Shown one piece after another: positions 10,712 through 22,476 of a stretch of 64,000 nt of DNA (position 1 is its first letter; each line of letters begins with the position of its first letter). Where the stretch lies: the NCBI GenBank assembly GCA_032158295.1, contig CM063248.1, forward strand, positions 11,856,657-11,920,656, read 5' to 3'. Under the pieces are notes generated by a model. That model did no database searches, was not told the DNA's origin, and saw only the letters and a program-made list of their open reading frames with translations. The position numbers and the translations under genes were made by a program. Source of the stretch: Pycnopodia helianthoides. Taxonomy: Eukaryota > Echinodermata > Asteroidea > Forcipulatida > Asteriidae.

Positions 10712-12130
10712 GATATTAGAGTCTATGATGTAAATATACCACAAGGCTATGCTACTCCTAGAATGAGGTTCGTCCGGAGACGATAGCGGAACAAACCTCA
10801 CAAAAGTCATAACGTATGAAAACTCATAGTCATAGTTCTACATGCAAGGCCTGCATCTCATGATCTCAATGAATGGCAGGTAATGATTTAAGCATGTCAA
10901 AAAACACTTAGGACTGTCAATGTTGCAGATAACCGTGTCAACGCTTCAAGGAAGGTTCATTTACTTTCCACAGTATCAAAACAAAAAAGAAAATATCATT
11001 CAAAAGAGATCAGTACAAAGAATACAACTTTAGTCTTTACAGTATAGATTTCAAGAACTAGATGAAAACAAATATGACATGACACTGCAGATGGATCCAT
11101 TTTAGAAGCAGCGTTTGTAGGCAATAGTCCCAAAAGCCATGCATTTGCATTGAGACAGAGAATCAATTAAGTGAACCAAGGAAGTCGTGGTCGGGTCAAG
11201 CCACAAGGGAACAATAGCCTAATAGGTTAATGCACAAGCACATCTCGAAAAAGAAATCAAATTTAGTACTCATCATATGATATTATGATAGACAAAAACA
11301 AAACACTGGTCCAAGAGTAGCCTAACACAACGGCCTTGCAGGTCAAGTAAAGTACTGGCCGAAACTGAGAGATCCCAAACCAGCCAGGGGATCCATTCCG
11401 AGGACCGAGGAAATGACATGCATAGAAATGGGCAATGTGGACGGAGATGAACACCAATTCGCGGCCAGCAGTGTAAATCATAAATGTAACTCGACTACGA
11501 CGAGTTTAGATCACAGACAAGTACACGTTCACGCATATCTGTACACTTGCAAATTCTTTCTGAAGAGTCTCAGTCCTAAAGACAGAATGCAGTTTTGCAT
11601 TTTGTTAAAACACAATAAGAATCTTCAGGCACTTTAATGACTTACCTTGCCAATACATTAAAAAATTCGACGTTAGAAGTCCAATGTTGATCTTTTAGTT
11701 TACAGCAGCCCCACGTGCAGCAATTGAACAGCGCCCTCAAGAGCCGATCTAAATTCCAACTGAAGGGGGCTCAGTGATGATCATAAACGGTACCCGCCCC
11801 GGCCCCACAAAAACCCCAAACAAACCAAAATAAACAAACAAACAAATAACAAACAAATAAAACTTTAATTACTAGAAAATTTCGAATGAAGAAAATTTCG
11901 AATGAAGATAATTTCAAGACGGTAGCAGGTACAAGAGAACAAATACGATAATGTCTGCATGGATACTGTTCAGTGTTCAGTGCTGGAAACAAAATTAATA
12001 TTGTCAAAACCTTGAAGTTGAGGGCTTTCAACAAAAAATACTTGTTGACATTAAAGTAAATAACTTCGTTTACAACAGTGAACAAATCCTAAGGTAATTG
12101 CTCAAAAATGTTAGTTGAATCTTTATTTTA
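10712..12130. other. Intergenic, nothing recognised
   Basis: No gene or repeat identified. Short duplicated AATTTCGAATGAAGA at about 11878-11910. Confidence 0.5.
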
Positions 12131-12139
12131 TAGAACAAT

Positions 12140-13992
12140 AATTGTGTCATCAACACTAAGCCAGCAAGTAGATTATCAATATAGAACAATTGTGTGTCAA
12201 CACTAAGCCACCAAGTTGATTCTCAATATAGAACAATTGTGTGTCAACACTAAGCCAGCAAGTTGAACCTCAATCTAGAACAATATTGGTGTCAACACTA
12301 AGCCAGCAGGTTGAATCTCAATCTAGAACATATGGTGACAACACTAAGCCAGCAAGTTGAATCTCAATCTAGAACAATAATGGTGTCAACACTAAGCCAG
12401 CAGGTTGAACCTCAATCTAGAACAATATTGGTGTCAACACTAAGCCAGCAAGTTGAATCTCAATCTAGAACAATAATGGTGTAAACACTAAGCCAGCAGG
12501 TTGAACCTCAATCTAGAACAATAATGGTGTCAAACACTAAGCCAGCAAGTTGAACCTCAATCTAGAACAATATTGGTGTCAACACTAAGCCAGCAAGTTG
12601 AATCTCAATCTAAAACAATAATGGTGTAAACACTAAGCCAGCAGGTTGAACCTCAATCTAGAACAATATTGGTGTCAACACTAAGCCAGCAAGTTGAATC
12701 TCAATCTAAAACAATAATGGTGTAAACACTAAGCCAGCAGGTTGAACCTAAATCTAGAACAATATTGGTGTCAACACTAAGCCAGCAAGTTGAATCTCAA
12801 TCTATAACAATAATGGTGTCAACACTAAGCCCGCAAGTTGAATCTCAATCTAGAACAATATTGGTGTCAACACTAAGCCAGCAAGTTGAATCTCAATCTA
12901 TAACAATAATGGTGTAAACACTAAGCCAGCAGGTTCAACCTCAATCTAGAACAATAATGGTGTCAACACTAAGCCAGCAAGTTGAATCTCAATCTAGAAC
13001 AATATTGGTGTCAACACTAAGCCAGCAAGTTGAATCTCAATCTAGAACAATATTGGTGTCAACACTAAGCCCGCAAGTTGAACCTCAATCTAGAACAACA
13101 ATGGTGTCAACACTAAGCCAGCAGGTTGAACCTCAATCTAGAACAATATTGGTGTCAACACTAAGCCAGCAAGTTGAACCTCAATCTATAACAATAATGG
13201 TGTAAACACTAAGCCGCAAGTTGAACCTCAATCTATAACAATAATGGTGTCAACACTAAGCCAGCAAGTTGAATCTCAATCTAGAACAACATGGTGTCAA
13301 CACTAAGCCAGCAAGTTGAATCTCAATCTAGAACAACAATGGTGTCAACACTAAGCCAGCAAATTGAATCTCAATCTAGAACAATATTAGTGTCAACACT
13401 AATCCAGCAAGTTGAATCTCAATCTAGAACAATATTGGTGTCAACACTAAGCCAGCAAGTTGAATCTCAATCTAGAACAATATTGGTGTCAACACTAAGC
13501 CAGCAAATTGAATCTCAATCTAGAACAATATTGGTGTCAACACTAAGCCAACAAGTTGAATCTCAATCTAAAAACAATATTGGTGTCAACACTAAGCCAA
13601 CAAGTTGAATCTCAATCTAGAACAATATTGGTGTCAACACTAAGCAACAAGTTGAATCTCAATCTAAAACAATATTGGTGTCAACACTAAGCCAACAAGT
13701 TGAACCTCAATCTAGAACAATATTGGTGTCAACACTAAGCCAGCAGGTTGAATCTCAATCTAGAACAATATTGGTGTCAACACTAAGCCAACAAGTTGAA
13801 TCTCAATCTAAAACAATATTGGTGTCAACACTAAGCCAACAAGTTGAACCTCAATCTAGAACAATATTGGTGTCAACACTAAGCCAGCAGGTTGAATCTC
13901 AATCTAGAACAATATTGGTGTCAACACTAAGCCAACAAGTTGAATCTCAATCTAAAACAATATTGGTGTCAACACTAAGCCAACAAGTTGAA
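12140..13992 (+). repeat. 48-bp minisatellite, about 38 units, with higher-order structure
   Basis: Unit consensus begins AACAATATTGGTGTCAACAC and ends CAATCTAG (48 bp). Divergence is highest at the left edge. In the middle (about 12400-12900) units alternate as a dimer (AAGTTGAATCT / CAGGTTGAACCT with GTAAACAC), while at 13690-13985 a 144-bp trimer is repeated nearly exactly. The unit is a multiple of three and often stop-free, giving repeated TLSQQVESQSRT peptides, but GTAAACAC units and indels break the frame. It is not considered a gene. Confidence 0.95.
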
Positions 13993-15040
13993 CCCTTTCC
14001 AACCTTATGTATGGCAGGAGAAATAAACTGGTTCTTACTTGTCAAATCACCTGAAGACCCACCCTGAGGTTTGTTTTATAATGTAAGCTGATGTAAACAA
14101 TCTCATTTCCTTCATGAACTTTGGATAAGGGAAGGGGGATTGGTTGGGTTGTAGAGGCATAATCCAACGTTTTGTGTGTGTGTGTGTGTTTTTTTAGGGG
14201 GGGGGGATGGGGTTAGCGACTGCAAAGAAAAGTTATATTTTATTTTGTTTAATATTATTTAAATATTCTTACATTTAATTTTATTTTTTTAAAAAGTTAC
14301 ATATGTAAATGTTATTACTATAACTTTAATTTAATTATACTTTGATATTTTTTGCCAGATGTTACCGTGGTTATTGGGCAAGTTCATCCTGTCCCCTAGG
14401 GGCTATGTGTAGTCTGCCAAATCAATCACAAAGAGATGGTTCCGCAGAAAACATGAATGGTAACGGAAAACAAAACAAAACAAAAAATGGTCAATGACTT
14501 CAAACTCTCGATGAGGATCTATGGCTCATTGCAGATGAATGCATGTCAAATTAAAAACAAAATTACAATAATTTACTGAGAAATTTGAACACTTTAAAAA
14601 ACAAAAGAGTTCAATTTCTTAAGACCAGGTTTAATCTAGACTGTTTAGTTTTGATTAATAGTTTGCAGTAAATTTATAATGTTGAGGTTATTTACCTGTT
14701 AAATGTGTTTGGATTTGTTTTGTTTTTTCTCGGGGGTGGGGTAGTTGGTTGGTTGAAATTATTTGATTAGTTCTTATCTAAACAGACCTACTCAGACAAT
14801 ACAGTAAACCATGCAATTAGTGCATTCTCATGGGAAATTAAAACCCACGACTTTCCCAGAACGCGTGTGAAATTGTCTAAAGTTAATTGACCAGAAAAAC
14901 TTCCCACATTATGGTCCACAATCGACTTGTAGAAGCTAATGATGCACTGCACGCTTGTTGTGGCGATGCGGTAATAATGAAACGTAAATGATTGGCAGCA
15001 GCCTGTGCAAGCGACAAGGTGCAGCTCCCGGGGAGAATAT
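13993..15040. other. AT-rich intergenic with short simple repeats
   Basis: (GT)n plus a G run at about 14167-14208, and a poly-purine GAAAACAAAACAAAACAAAA tract near 14466. No gene recognised. Confidence 0.6.
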
Positions 15041-15124
15041 TCCATAAATTGAAACTAACAAAAAAGAAAACCAAAAGGGAAAGCTGACTTTGTAAATTTA
15101 AAATAAATTGGGGTTGAACAATTT

Positions 15125-15310
15125 TTTCTTTTTTACTAGAGCAGGACTTGAACCTGCGGCCTCCGGATTCATGCGCTGGGGCTCTACCAACGACACTATC
15201 TAGCCCTATGTTGGCAGGATCTAGCCCTATGTTAGTGGGAGACCGCAAACATGGGGTTAGATAGCTCAGTTGGTAGAGTGCCGGCACGTTAATCCAAACG
15301 TCGTACAAGT
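15125..15310. mobile_element. tRNA-like SINE heads in inverted pair, second locus
   Basis: The minus-strand head at 15137-15208 (GACTTGAACCTGCGGCC, GCTCTACC, TATCTAGCCCTATG) is followed by a plus-strand head at about 15254-15300 (GGTTAGATAGCTCAGTTGG). Same arrangement as 5530-5775. Confidence 0.6.
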
Positions 15311-15609
15311 AAAGCTCTAGTAAGGCTAAAGTAAATTTTTCTTAGTTCAACCCCAATTAACTTTTGCCCCCCCAAAAAAACCTTGTACATTCCTCTTCCC
15401 TTCCTGATTCATGTAAATTTCCATCATTTACATCAAACTTTCTGGGCATGCACCTATTTCCGAGATTTTAAGTTATTGTATTTATTATACGAACATGGAT
15501 AGTTAAGTTGGCCTAAACAATATCCAGACAATATCTGGTTAATTATAGCTGGCATACATCCAGCAATCTTTAGGTTCTGGTGTACCCTCTTTTTGGGGGT
15601 CTGGTGTAC

Positions 15610-16015
15610 GCTGTTAGGGTGGTTACAGCTCGATAGTCCGAAGGTTCGATGGTCCGAAGGTTCGTTAGTTCGAAGGTTCGTTTGTCCGAAGGTTCGTTAG
15701 TCCGAAGGTTCAATAGCCCGAAGGTTCGATAGTCCGAATTGACAATAAGGTCCAATAGTCCGAATTGACAATAAGGTTCGATCATCGATTCGGACATCGG
15801 ACCTTATCGTCGATTCGGACTACCGAACCTTCGGACCAGTGAACCTTCGGATCAATGAACCTTCAGACTAATGAACCTTCGGACTATCGCATCAAATGTT
15901 CGGATTAACGAACCCTATTTCATTTTCGGACTAATGAAACCCCCTGTTATGGGAAATTTGTGCGTTCGGATTATGGAACCTTCGGACTTTTGAACCTTCG
16001 GACTAACGGACTATC
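15610..16015. repeat. Giant palindromic array of CCGAAGGTTCG-type units
   Basis: The left half (15628-15780) is tandem GTTCGATAGTCCGAAG-like words. The right half (15785-15990) holds their reverse complements (GAACCTTCGGACTA). The whole forms an imperfect long hairpin. CGAAGGTTCG-type words are themselves near-palindromic. Confidence 0.85.
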
Positions 16016-16404
16016 GGGTGGACACCGTTAGGGTCTGGCAACAATTGGCAGCGTACATCAGAAGCAGTGTAAATTGCATGTTCTTATTTATTAAACTCTT
16101 TTATTTATTATTACTATTATTTTATTTTAAATGTAGTACATTTATTTTTGTCAAGCAAAGCAAAAAATAAGCAGGAAACCAGTTGCCATCATGATGTGAC
16201 ACACCATTTTTCTGTTCAAATGGCTCATAAGTTCATAAAGCGTCAGCACACAGATGTACTTAGCAAATAAAAATCTTGGTAGCAATCTTGCTTAGCAAAA
16301 AAAGGTTACCAGCCATTACTTGTGACTGGTACCCGCTTATTTTCGCTCAGAAAACTAAATTATGGAGCAAGTTTGTTTTAACAGCTTAACGAAATTCGAC
16401 TCAA

Positions 16405-16465
16405 GATAAATGTACTTTGGACCCAAGATAAACGTACTTTGGACCCAAGATAAACGTACTTTTCC
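16405..16465 (+). repeat. 22-bp short tandem repeat, about 3 units
   Basis: ATAAACGTACTTTGGACCCAAG-type units in direct order, next to a partial family-4 MITE (16225-16380, GCTTAGCAAAAAAAGGTTACC). Confidence 0.7.
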
Positions 16466-16469
16466 GACT

Positions 16470-17900
16470 CAAACTCCACGGGGAGTCAAAATTTATGTAT
16501 TAGTCCAGTCCGATTGATTTCGTATCAAGATAAATGAGACAATTAATAACAGCTAGGCATCGTAAGAATTCCCTCTAGATTAGCTTACAAGCATTTAGAT
16601 GGATTGTGGTTGACTAAATACTCTCAAGGGTAAATAGTACAACCTGATGAACCTGGACACTCAGCGAAATTGACCCATCACAGCAACAGTTTCGCTGACA
16701 GGGAGCACCTTTGACTTTGGAAGACTACACATCCAATCCCATTCTCTAATTTGCAATCAACCTGTCAAAATTAGGTGGTCATACACATCACGAAGTACCC
16801 TTCTAAGAAATTAACCGTTTCTAGTCAAACTTGTGGGTGCAACCATGTGGAAAACCTCTTCTGGAAGGTGTCTGACCAAGAGGTGTTGGTTTATTCTCAA
16901 TGTATTGAACAGTGAGGTCTCTCATCGTCCTCAAGAGAGAACTGGACTACTGCTCAGTGGTGCTTGGGATTAAGTAATGTTGAAAGGATGTAAGTTTACA
17001 TGGGAAGGATCCGTGCTGTGCTTGACTGCTGAAGCGCGAGTGTCACCTGCTGATGCGTGCACGTTGGAAGACGAGCAGAGTAACGTCGCGAAAAAAAAAA
17101 AAAGGCTCTTCTCAGAGCTCAGACCCAAAACTCCTTCCAAGAGAGTTTTTTCCCCGAACGGTCTGACTAGAAATAGTTAGTTTTGTTGTCATATTACACC
17201 CAAGTAGATCCTTGTCATTTGAATGGAGGATTTGTAGGTCACTTATTATTAATAAAACAATAGCATGGCCTACATGATAAAACAAGCATTTTGGTATTAC
17301 ATTCGACTGTCATTGTAAACAAGATCACTGGGAATGGCCAAATTAACTATTGGTAACAACAGTGCTGTTATAAAAGGACAGCAAAAGAGATTCTGCATTC
17401 AAAACTTCAGAATGTAATTTTTATAGACGATGTGACCTGTGACATCACATGTTTACAAAAGAGCCACAGAGCCTGGACTTCCGGCGGGCACATTTTGTAC
17501 ACAGCTCAATGCAAGAATACAACAATCTTATGTTTTATTGAGATCGCACTGTCTGATTTTCTTCAACTTTTGATATGAAGAAAGGGGGGATATCTCAAAA
17601 GCTGTACAGCTGTTGCTTTTGTAAATTTTGAATTTATGTGAAAATTATGACACAAAATATAAATTTTCCCATTGAGCCTGTGTAGCATCTTGCCCGCCAG
17701 GAATAGCATTATAATGTACGAGGTCACCACTCTGTAAACAAATGTAACATGGTCTATAAGCAGAACCTCTTTATAATAGTGCCTCTTTATAACAAGGTTT
17801 GACTGTATTCCCCATGCATTTTCTTCCCATCCTTTTTAACTATTGCAAGCCGACCACACCAAATACACAGCAGTACAAAACGCCCTCATAGAGGATACAG
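16470..17900. other. Intergenic, nothing recognised
   Basis: No convincing exon. An isolated frame at 16977-17180 has no family resemblance. Confidence 0.5.
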
Positions 17901-17907
17901 GGCTCCA

Positions 17908-18058
17908 ATTTCAATATTGCTTAGCAATAATGAGCAGATTACCAGTCACAAAGGGCGCATGTGACTTGGCATTTTGGCTGGTATCCTTATTCTGGTAAGC
18001 ATAATTGTGTTGTGCTTAGCTACTTTTTGTGATTAAGCAGCTCTACGAAATCGGGCCC
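17908..18058. mobile_element. Family-4 MITE
   Basis: GGCTCCAATTTCAATATTGC start and AAGCAGCTCTACGAAATCGG end, with GGTAAGCATAATTGTG inside. Inverted termini as at 40187-40373. Confidence 0.7.
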
Positions 18059-18275
18059 TGAATACAATCTTGTGACGTTTGTTTATTCTTCGTGTTGTCT
18101 TCCAATCCAACGATACAAATCTACTTGGATGTTTTATAAAACAAATAACTATCAAATGCAATGAGATATTTTCATTTGTTGAAAATCGCAGATTTTTCCA
18201 TTCGACTCTGCCCCGTCTCAAACATTCCATAGTTCAGGGAATGAAAAGTCAGCCCCTCAATGAGCTTAGACTAAA

Positions 18276-18655
18276 ATGAGGTTACGACTACAAGCGCAGA
18301 GGAGGTTTTGATAGAGATAGTGCTAATAAAAGAGTACATCGAATGAAAAACCATATCTTGATTTATCTGGCCGACTAGCAACTGCTTCTCTAGTGAGCAA
18401 ATGAAGTTACAACTACAAGCTCAGTGGAATTTTTTTGATAGAGATGGTGTTAATAAGAGTGCATATCGAATGAAAAACCATATCTTGATTTATCTGGCCG
18501 ACTAGCAACTGCTTCCTTCGTGAGTAAATGAGGTTACAACTACAAGCGCAGAGGAGTGTTTGATAGAGATGGTGTTAATAAGAGTGTATATCGAATGAAA
18601 AAAACATATCTTGATTCATCTGGCCGACTAGCAACTGCTTCCCTAGTGAGCAAAA
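18276..18655 (+). repeat. 126-bp tandem repeat, 3 units
   Basis: Units start at 18276, 18401 and 18528 with ATGAGGTTACGACTACAAGC and end GACTAGCAACTGCTTC. A few substitutions and indels separate them. Confidence 0.92.
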
Positions 18656-18959
18656 AAAAGTGATAATGAACTACTATATATGCGCTGATCAAAATACTGC
18701 TCCCACACGTATTACTGTGAAATAGCAAATTAACCCTAATGGACAACACTTATACATGTATATATTTCTAAACACAAATTGGCATATACTTTATGCATTT
18801 ATAACTTGTGTAATTTTGTAATGGAGGAGGGGCTAATCTAGCACTAAACACCTTGTACGGTGATTTTTAGTTTGCTTTGAATGAGAGTGAGAAAGTCAAC
18901 TATCAGCTGAGAGAGGTGTTTTGCCTGCATACAGACTACAGTATTACAGCCATACATGA

Positions 18960-19090
18960 TAGATTCTGTGTGTAGTGTAATGCATGCAAAAGAACCCAGT
19001 TACACTTATCACTAAGAGAGGGGGTTTGCCGCAGTGTTTCTGGTAGTGGCTGCTGAATGCACTGCAGCACCTTGTAAATCCTTATAAGGA
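18960..19090 (+). mobile_element. SINE 3' tail fragment
   Basis: Shares AACCCAGTTACACTTATC, GGGTTTGCCGCAGTGTTTC and GCAGCACCTTGTAAATCC with the tail of the SINE at 861-1160. The tRNA head is missing. Confidence 0.65.
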
Positions 19091-19156
19091 TTAATTGGTC
19101 TCATATTTCAAAATGTTCAAAAATGCATCTTAAAAAATAAAAATAATAATGTTCAC

Positions 19157-19540
19157 TTAAAGGAACATTACAGAATTGGTAAAAAAAAAACTTGTAAAAT
19201 ATACAGATTTACATAAAACTTACACGGTCTAATGATGATGATAGTAGAAACCATCCCTTGAAATATTTCTGTCTGAAATACCATATTTGATGAGAAATGA
19301 ATAAACTAATTTTCCGATTGGAGTTTATCGCTCAGTGAGCGTTTTATTCATTTGTTGAATCTATATGATTTCATGCAAATTTGTAATCGGTTTTTCATTA
19401 TTTTCTCGTGACCCAGATGGCCGATCGATCTCAAACTTCTACAGGTTTGTCAGTTTATGCATATGGTGGATTACATAAAGTGCTTACACTGCAAGCAACT
19501 ATTTTGTTAGAAAAAAAACAATTCTGTAATGTTCCTTTAA
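19157..19540 (+). mobile_element. TTAAAGGAACATTACAG MITE (family 1), copy B
   Basis: Complete copy with both TIRs, same orientation as 10324. Confidence 0.85.
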
Positions 19541-19554
19541 TAAAGATAATGCTT

Positions 19555-19985
19555 TTTATTACTGCTAGGGATGCATGCACTCACCGTGTTACACTTTGCC
19601 TGCCCTGTAACAAAGAAGGACAAAGGGTACTGGAATTCATGCTTGACATCTCTCGTTTCCTAGAGACATCTCTCTTTTATTATTAAGTAGTCCCAAATTC
19701 TTTTTGTTGGATAAACGAGGATTATGAGAGATCATTAGGCTGCCACCACTGTATTCCACATAAAAGGCAATTTTAAGATTCCAACATGCCATGGCCGATT
19801 ATCCGCAGTGTCTTACAGCCAAGGTTTGGTCGATTTACGGTGACCAAAAACCTCATTTTCTCAGAAAAAATACCTTCTGCATTTTAAGAGAACATCTGTT
19901 GTCTTTACTTGGTTTAGTCATGGTTTCATTGTGACAGAGATATTCTCAACAACAAAAATATTCAAGAAATTCCCCCCAAAATATC
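19555..19985 (+). repeat. Diverged interspersed repeat, copy 1
   Basis: Shares with 38838-39210 the words GGGTACTGGAATTCATGCT, TTACAGCCAAGGTT / TTACGGCCAAGGTT, TTTAGTCATGGTTT and TTGTGACAG in the same order. Fragment inverted at about 31290-31370. Confidence 0.6.
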
Positions 19986-20010
19986 CCATTGGTGAACTCA
20001 GAAAAATGTA

Positions 20011-20405
20011 GGAAATCCCGGGGTGCTGGTACATAGGGGTGTTGGTACGTAGGGGTGTTGGAACATAGGGGTGCTGGTACATAGGGGTGCTGGCACATAG
20101 GGGTGTTGGTACAAAGGGGTGTTGGAACATAGGGGTGCTGGTACATAGGGGTGCTGGCACATAGGGGTGTTGGTACAAAGGGGTGTTGGAACACAGGGGT
20201 GCTGGTACATACATGTAGGGGTTTTGGAACATAGGGGTGCTGGTACATAGGGGTGTTGGTACATAGAGGTGCTGGTACATAGGGGTGTTGGTACATAAGG
20301 TGTGGTACATAGGGTGTTGGAACATGGGGGCTGTACATAGGGTGTTGGTACATAGAGGTGCTGGTATATAGGGGTGTTGGAACATGGGGGTGTTGGAACA
20401 TAGGA
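20011..20405 (+). repeat. 17-bp minisatellite, about 23 units
   Basis: Unit AGGGGTGTTGGTACATA with T/A and G/C variants. Because 17 is not a multiple of three and no unit frame has a stop, all minus-strand frames are open and give HPYVPAPLC-like peptides. Not coding. Confidence 0.95.
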
Positions 20406-21940
20406 GAGTAACCAAATATCAAGGCCTGCCTTTGTCCTTGTGGGACCACCTTCAGTTTGCTCTAGGGTGCACTACACTAAATAGGGAGAAAAATCATGTG
20501 CCAAGCCTCATGAAATTAAATGTAAATTCACAATTTTTTTTTGTAAATCGAAGGTTTGAAGGTCAAGGCTTTAGGGATTGTTGAAAACATTTCCAATAAT
20601 ATGCCCTGGGATTGTTGATTTTCAACCCAGGGCATTAATAGGATAGAGGGTACACTAGTCCTCAAAAAAAATGTTCTATCTTGCCTACGAGAGTCGAGCC
20701 CCTCTTCCAAGATGGAGGTCTGACCAGTTTTCATTCAGGGGTGTTTTCATTTTGGATAAACCTGCCAAAACCTGAAAAAAGTGGTCCAGTTGTTAGCAAA
20801 TATATTTGATTTAAGAGGCTGAGAGACTTCAAAATACTTTCTGGAGTGTTTTTGGTTGATATTGGGTTCTTGTTACAGTCTCTTTCACACTGCATGAGTT
20901 CCCCAGGTAAGTCCTGGGAAAATGTATTTGACCACACGAATTGAATTGCTAACCCTAACCCTAACCCGAAGTCTAACCCTTGCAAACTCCCGAGAAAAAA
21001 GCCATTCCAGGGAAATAGCTACCCCAGCTTGGGAGTAGGGTTAAGCCAGGTAACGCCAGGGTTAGCATCTTGAGTTTGCATTTTCCCAAGGAAAATAGCA
21101 TCAAGTGTGAAACGAGCAAGAAGTGGATGTGGGGTTAAAAATTCCCCAAGGAGTTTCCTGGGTTTTATTTCCTGGGTATCGGCTCGGTAGTGTGAAATGG
21201 GGCTTTAGTGTAGTGCAGCCCCAGCAGAAATAGTTTACCAGCCAAACATCCAGTGTTGTACATTATTCATGACTGGTTCCCTGTTAAATATGGATCAGAA
21301 AATAAATTGCTATAAACGCAATTTCCTTTTGCGGGGAATTTATTTTTACTGAGCCAGTTGGTTCGATCCCACAGGAGACAAAAACCACTGAATAAAACAT
21401 CCAACAATGCTTGATTGTAAATTCAGTGTCTTGTCGCATTTATTCATTAACCCAGTTAGAAAAATCTCACACAAAGAAAGAATAAAGGAGTATGTCTGCG
21501 GAATTACACTGCACTCATTGGATCTCACGCTTACAACAGAGATCTAATTGACCAAACAGCAGGGTGGCAATTTTCCGAAGGAAATTATTTCCTTTCAGTT
21601 TTTCCCTTCTTTGTGGTCATTCATGAATTGAGTTTTAACACAAAGGTCTGCATGCATAATACTACCACAGTCTGTGCATCAAAAAGTATACATACAAATA
21701 ACCAGGAAAATGGGGGGGACAGTGGTTCAATAATGGGTTAACATCCGGACAATTTCTATACGGTCATTTCTTTCTCTTTTTTCCTTGGGGTTCTCTCTTT
21801 AAGAATCAAACTTTGGGTGACGCCTTGCTATTCTGCTTTAGTTTTGTGTAAAGCTCCGTGATACCTTCGTGTAAGAGCACTATATCAATGCTTCCATTAT
21901 TATTAAGTAGGATTTGAAACTTTGCATGGTGGGAGTATAA
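20406..21940. other. Intergenic; composite GTGTGAAA-type repeat and family-4 fragment
   Basis: 20866-21205 has inverted similarity between its ends (TCTTTCACACT / AGTGTGAAATGG; CCCCAGGTAAGTCCTGGG), suggesting a MITE. A family-4 fragment lies at about 21225-21330. Confidence 0.45.
20947..20967 (-). repeat. Interstitial telomere-like repeat
   Basis: Three perfect CTAACC units (TTAGGG on minus), with a further isolated CTAACCC at 20972. Confidence 0.8.
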
Positions 21941-21941
21941 C

Positions 21942-22149
21942 TAAGAGAGGTTTGCGGTAACACCATGTTAAAATCTCTTTTGAGTAACTGCTGGTTCTGA
22001 AAAGAACCGGTAGTTAACGACTCAACGTTTGGATCAATATGCTCTGATCGTCTTCAGGAGAAACATTGAGTCGTTAACTACCGGTTCTTTTCAGAACCAA
22101 CAGTTACTCAAAAGAGATTTTAACATGGTGTTACCGCAAACCTCTCTTA
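21942..22149. repeat. 87-nt near-perfect hairpin beyond AIMP1 3' end
   Basis: Arms 21942-22028 and 22063-22149 are reverse complements with about two mismatches and a 34-nt loop. Each arm also contains the smaller palindrome GGTTCTGAAAAGAACC. It lies 99 bases past the AIMP1 poly(A) signal. Confidence 0.93.
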
Positions 22150-22247
22150 TTCATTATTATTATCATAATGTTGCTTCAGGTAATTGTGAATGCCAACAAA
22201 AATTCAATGGTAATTTAGCTCCTTTCCTGTTTTGGAAGGTATAATGT

Positions 22248-22253
22248 TTTATT
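22248..22253 (-). terminator. AIMP1: AIMP1 poly(A) signal candidate
   Basis: AATAAA on the minus strand 54 bases beyond the stop codon, followed by an AT-rich stretch. It would give a very short 3' UTR. Confidence 0.6.
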
Positions 22254-22306
22254 TTTAAAGATTTTTCTGTTGAGAAGAGTTTGGCAACGAAGAACTTTGT
22301 ACCTCC

Positions 22307-22476
22307 TCAGCGCACCTCTGCATCAACAAGGGTTGGGGCAATGCAAACGCCCTTGCCTTCTACCTTGAAGGGGCCACCCTTATAGCATGCCACCTTGTTG
22401 GCGTCAGTCCGAAGATGCGGCTTGATCTGCTCAAAGATCTTCTTCTTGGGATTCATCTGGGGCGGGAAGGCACCCA
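22307..22476 (-). CDS. AIMP1: AIMP1 coding exon 6 and stop
   Basis: Acceptor TTCTTGCAG at 22477. Encodes [20 protein letters not shown], then [14 protein letters not shown] and VDAEVR before TGA at 22309-22307. This is the EMAP II-specific C-terminal pseudodimer region, found in AIMP1 and metazoan TyrRS. Confidence 0.96.

Noticed and set aside
12957..14067. Long frames with TLSQQVESQSRT peptides
   Set aside because: Direct translation of the 48-bp minisatellite; frames are broken by stops (GTAAACAC) and indels, with no splice or start context.
14883..15308. 141-residue minus frame with VVGRAPAHESGGRRFKSC
   Set aside because: This peptide is a well-known artefact of translating tRNA-like SINE heads.
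19918..20449. 165-167 residue minus-strand proline-rich frames
   Set aside because: 17-bp repeat with no stop in any frame; the same peptide appears in three frames.
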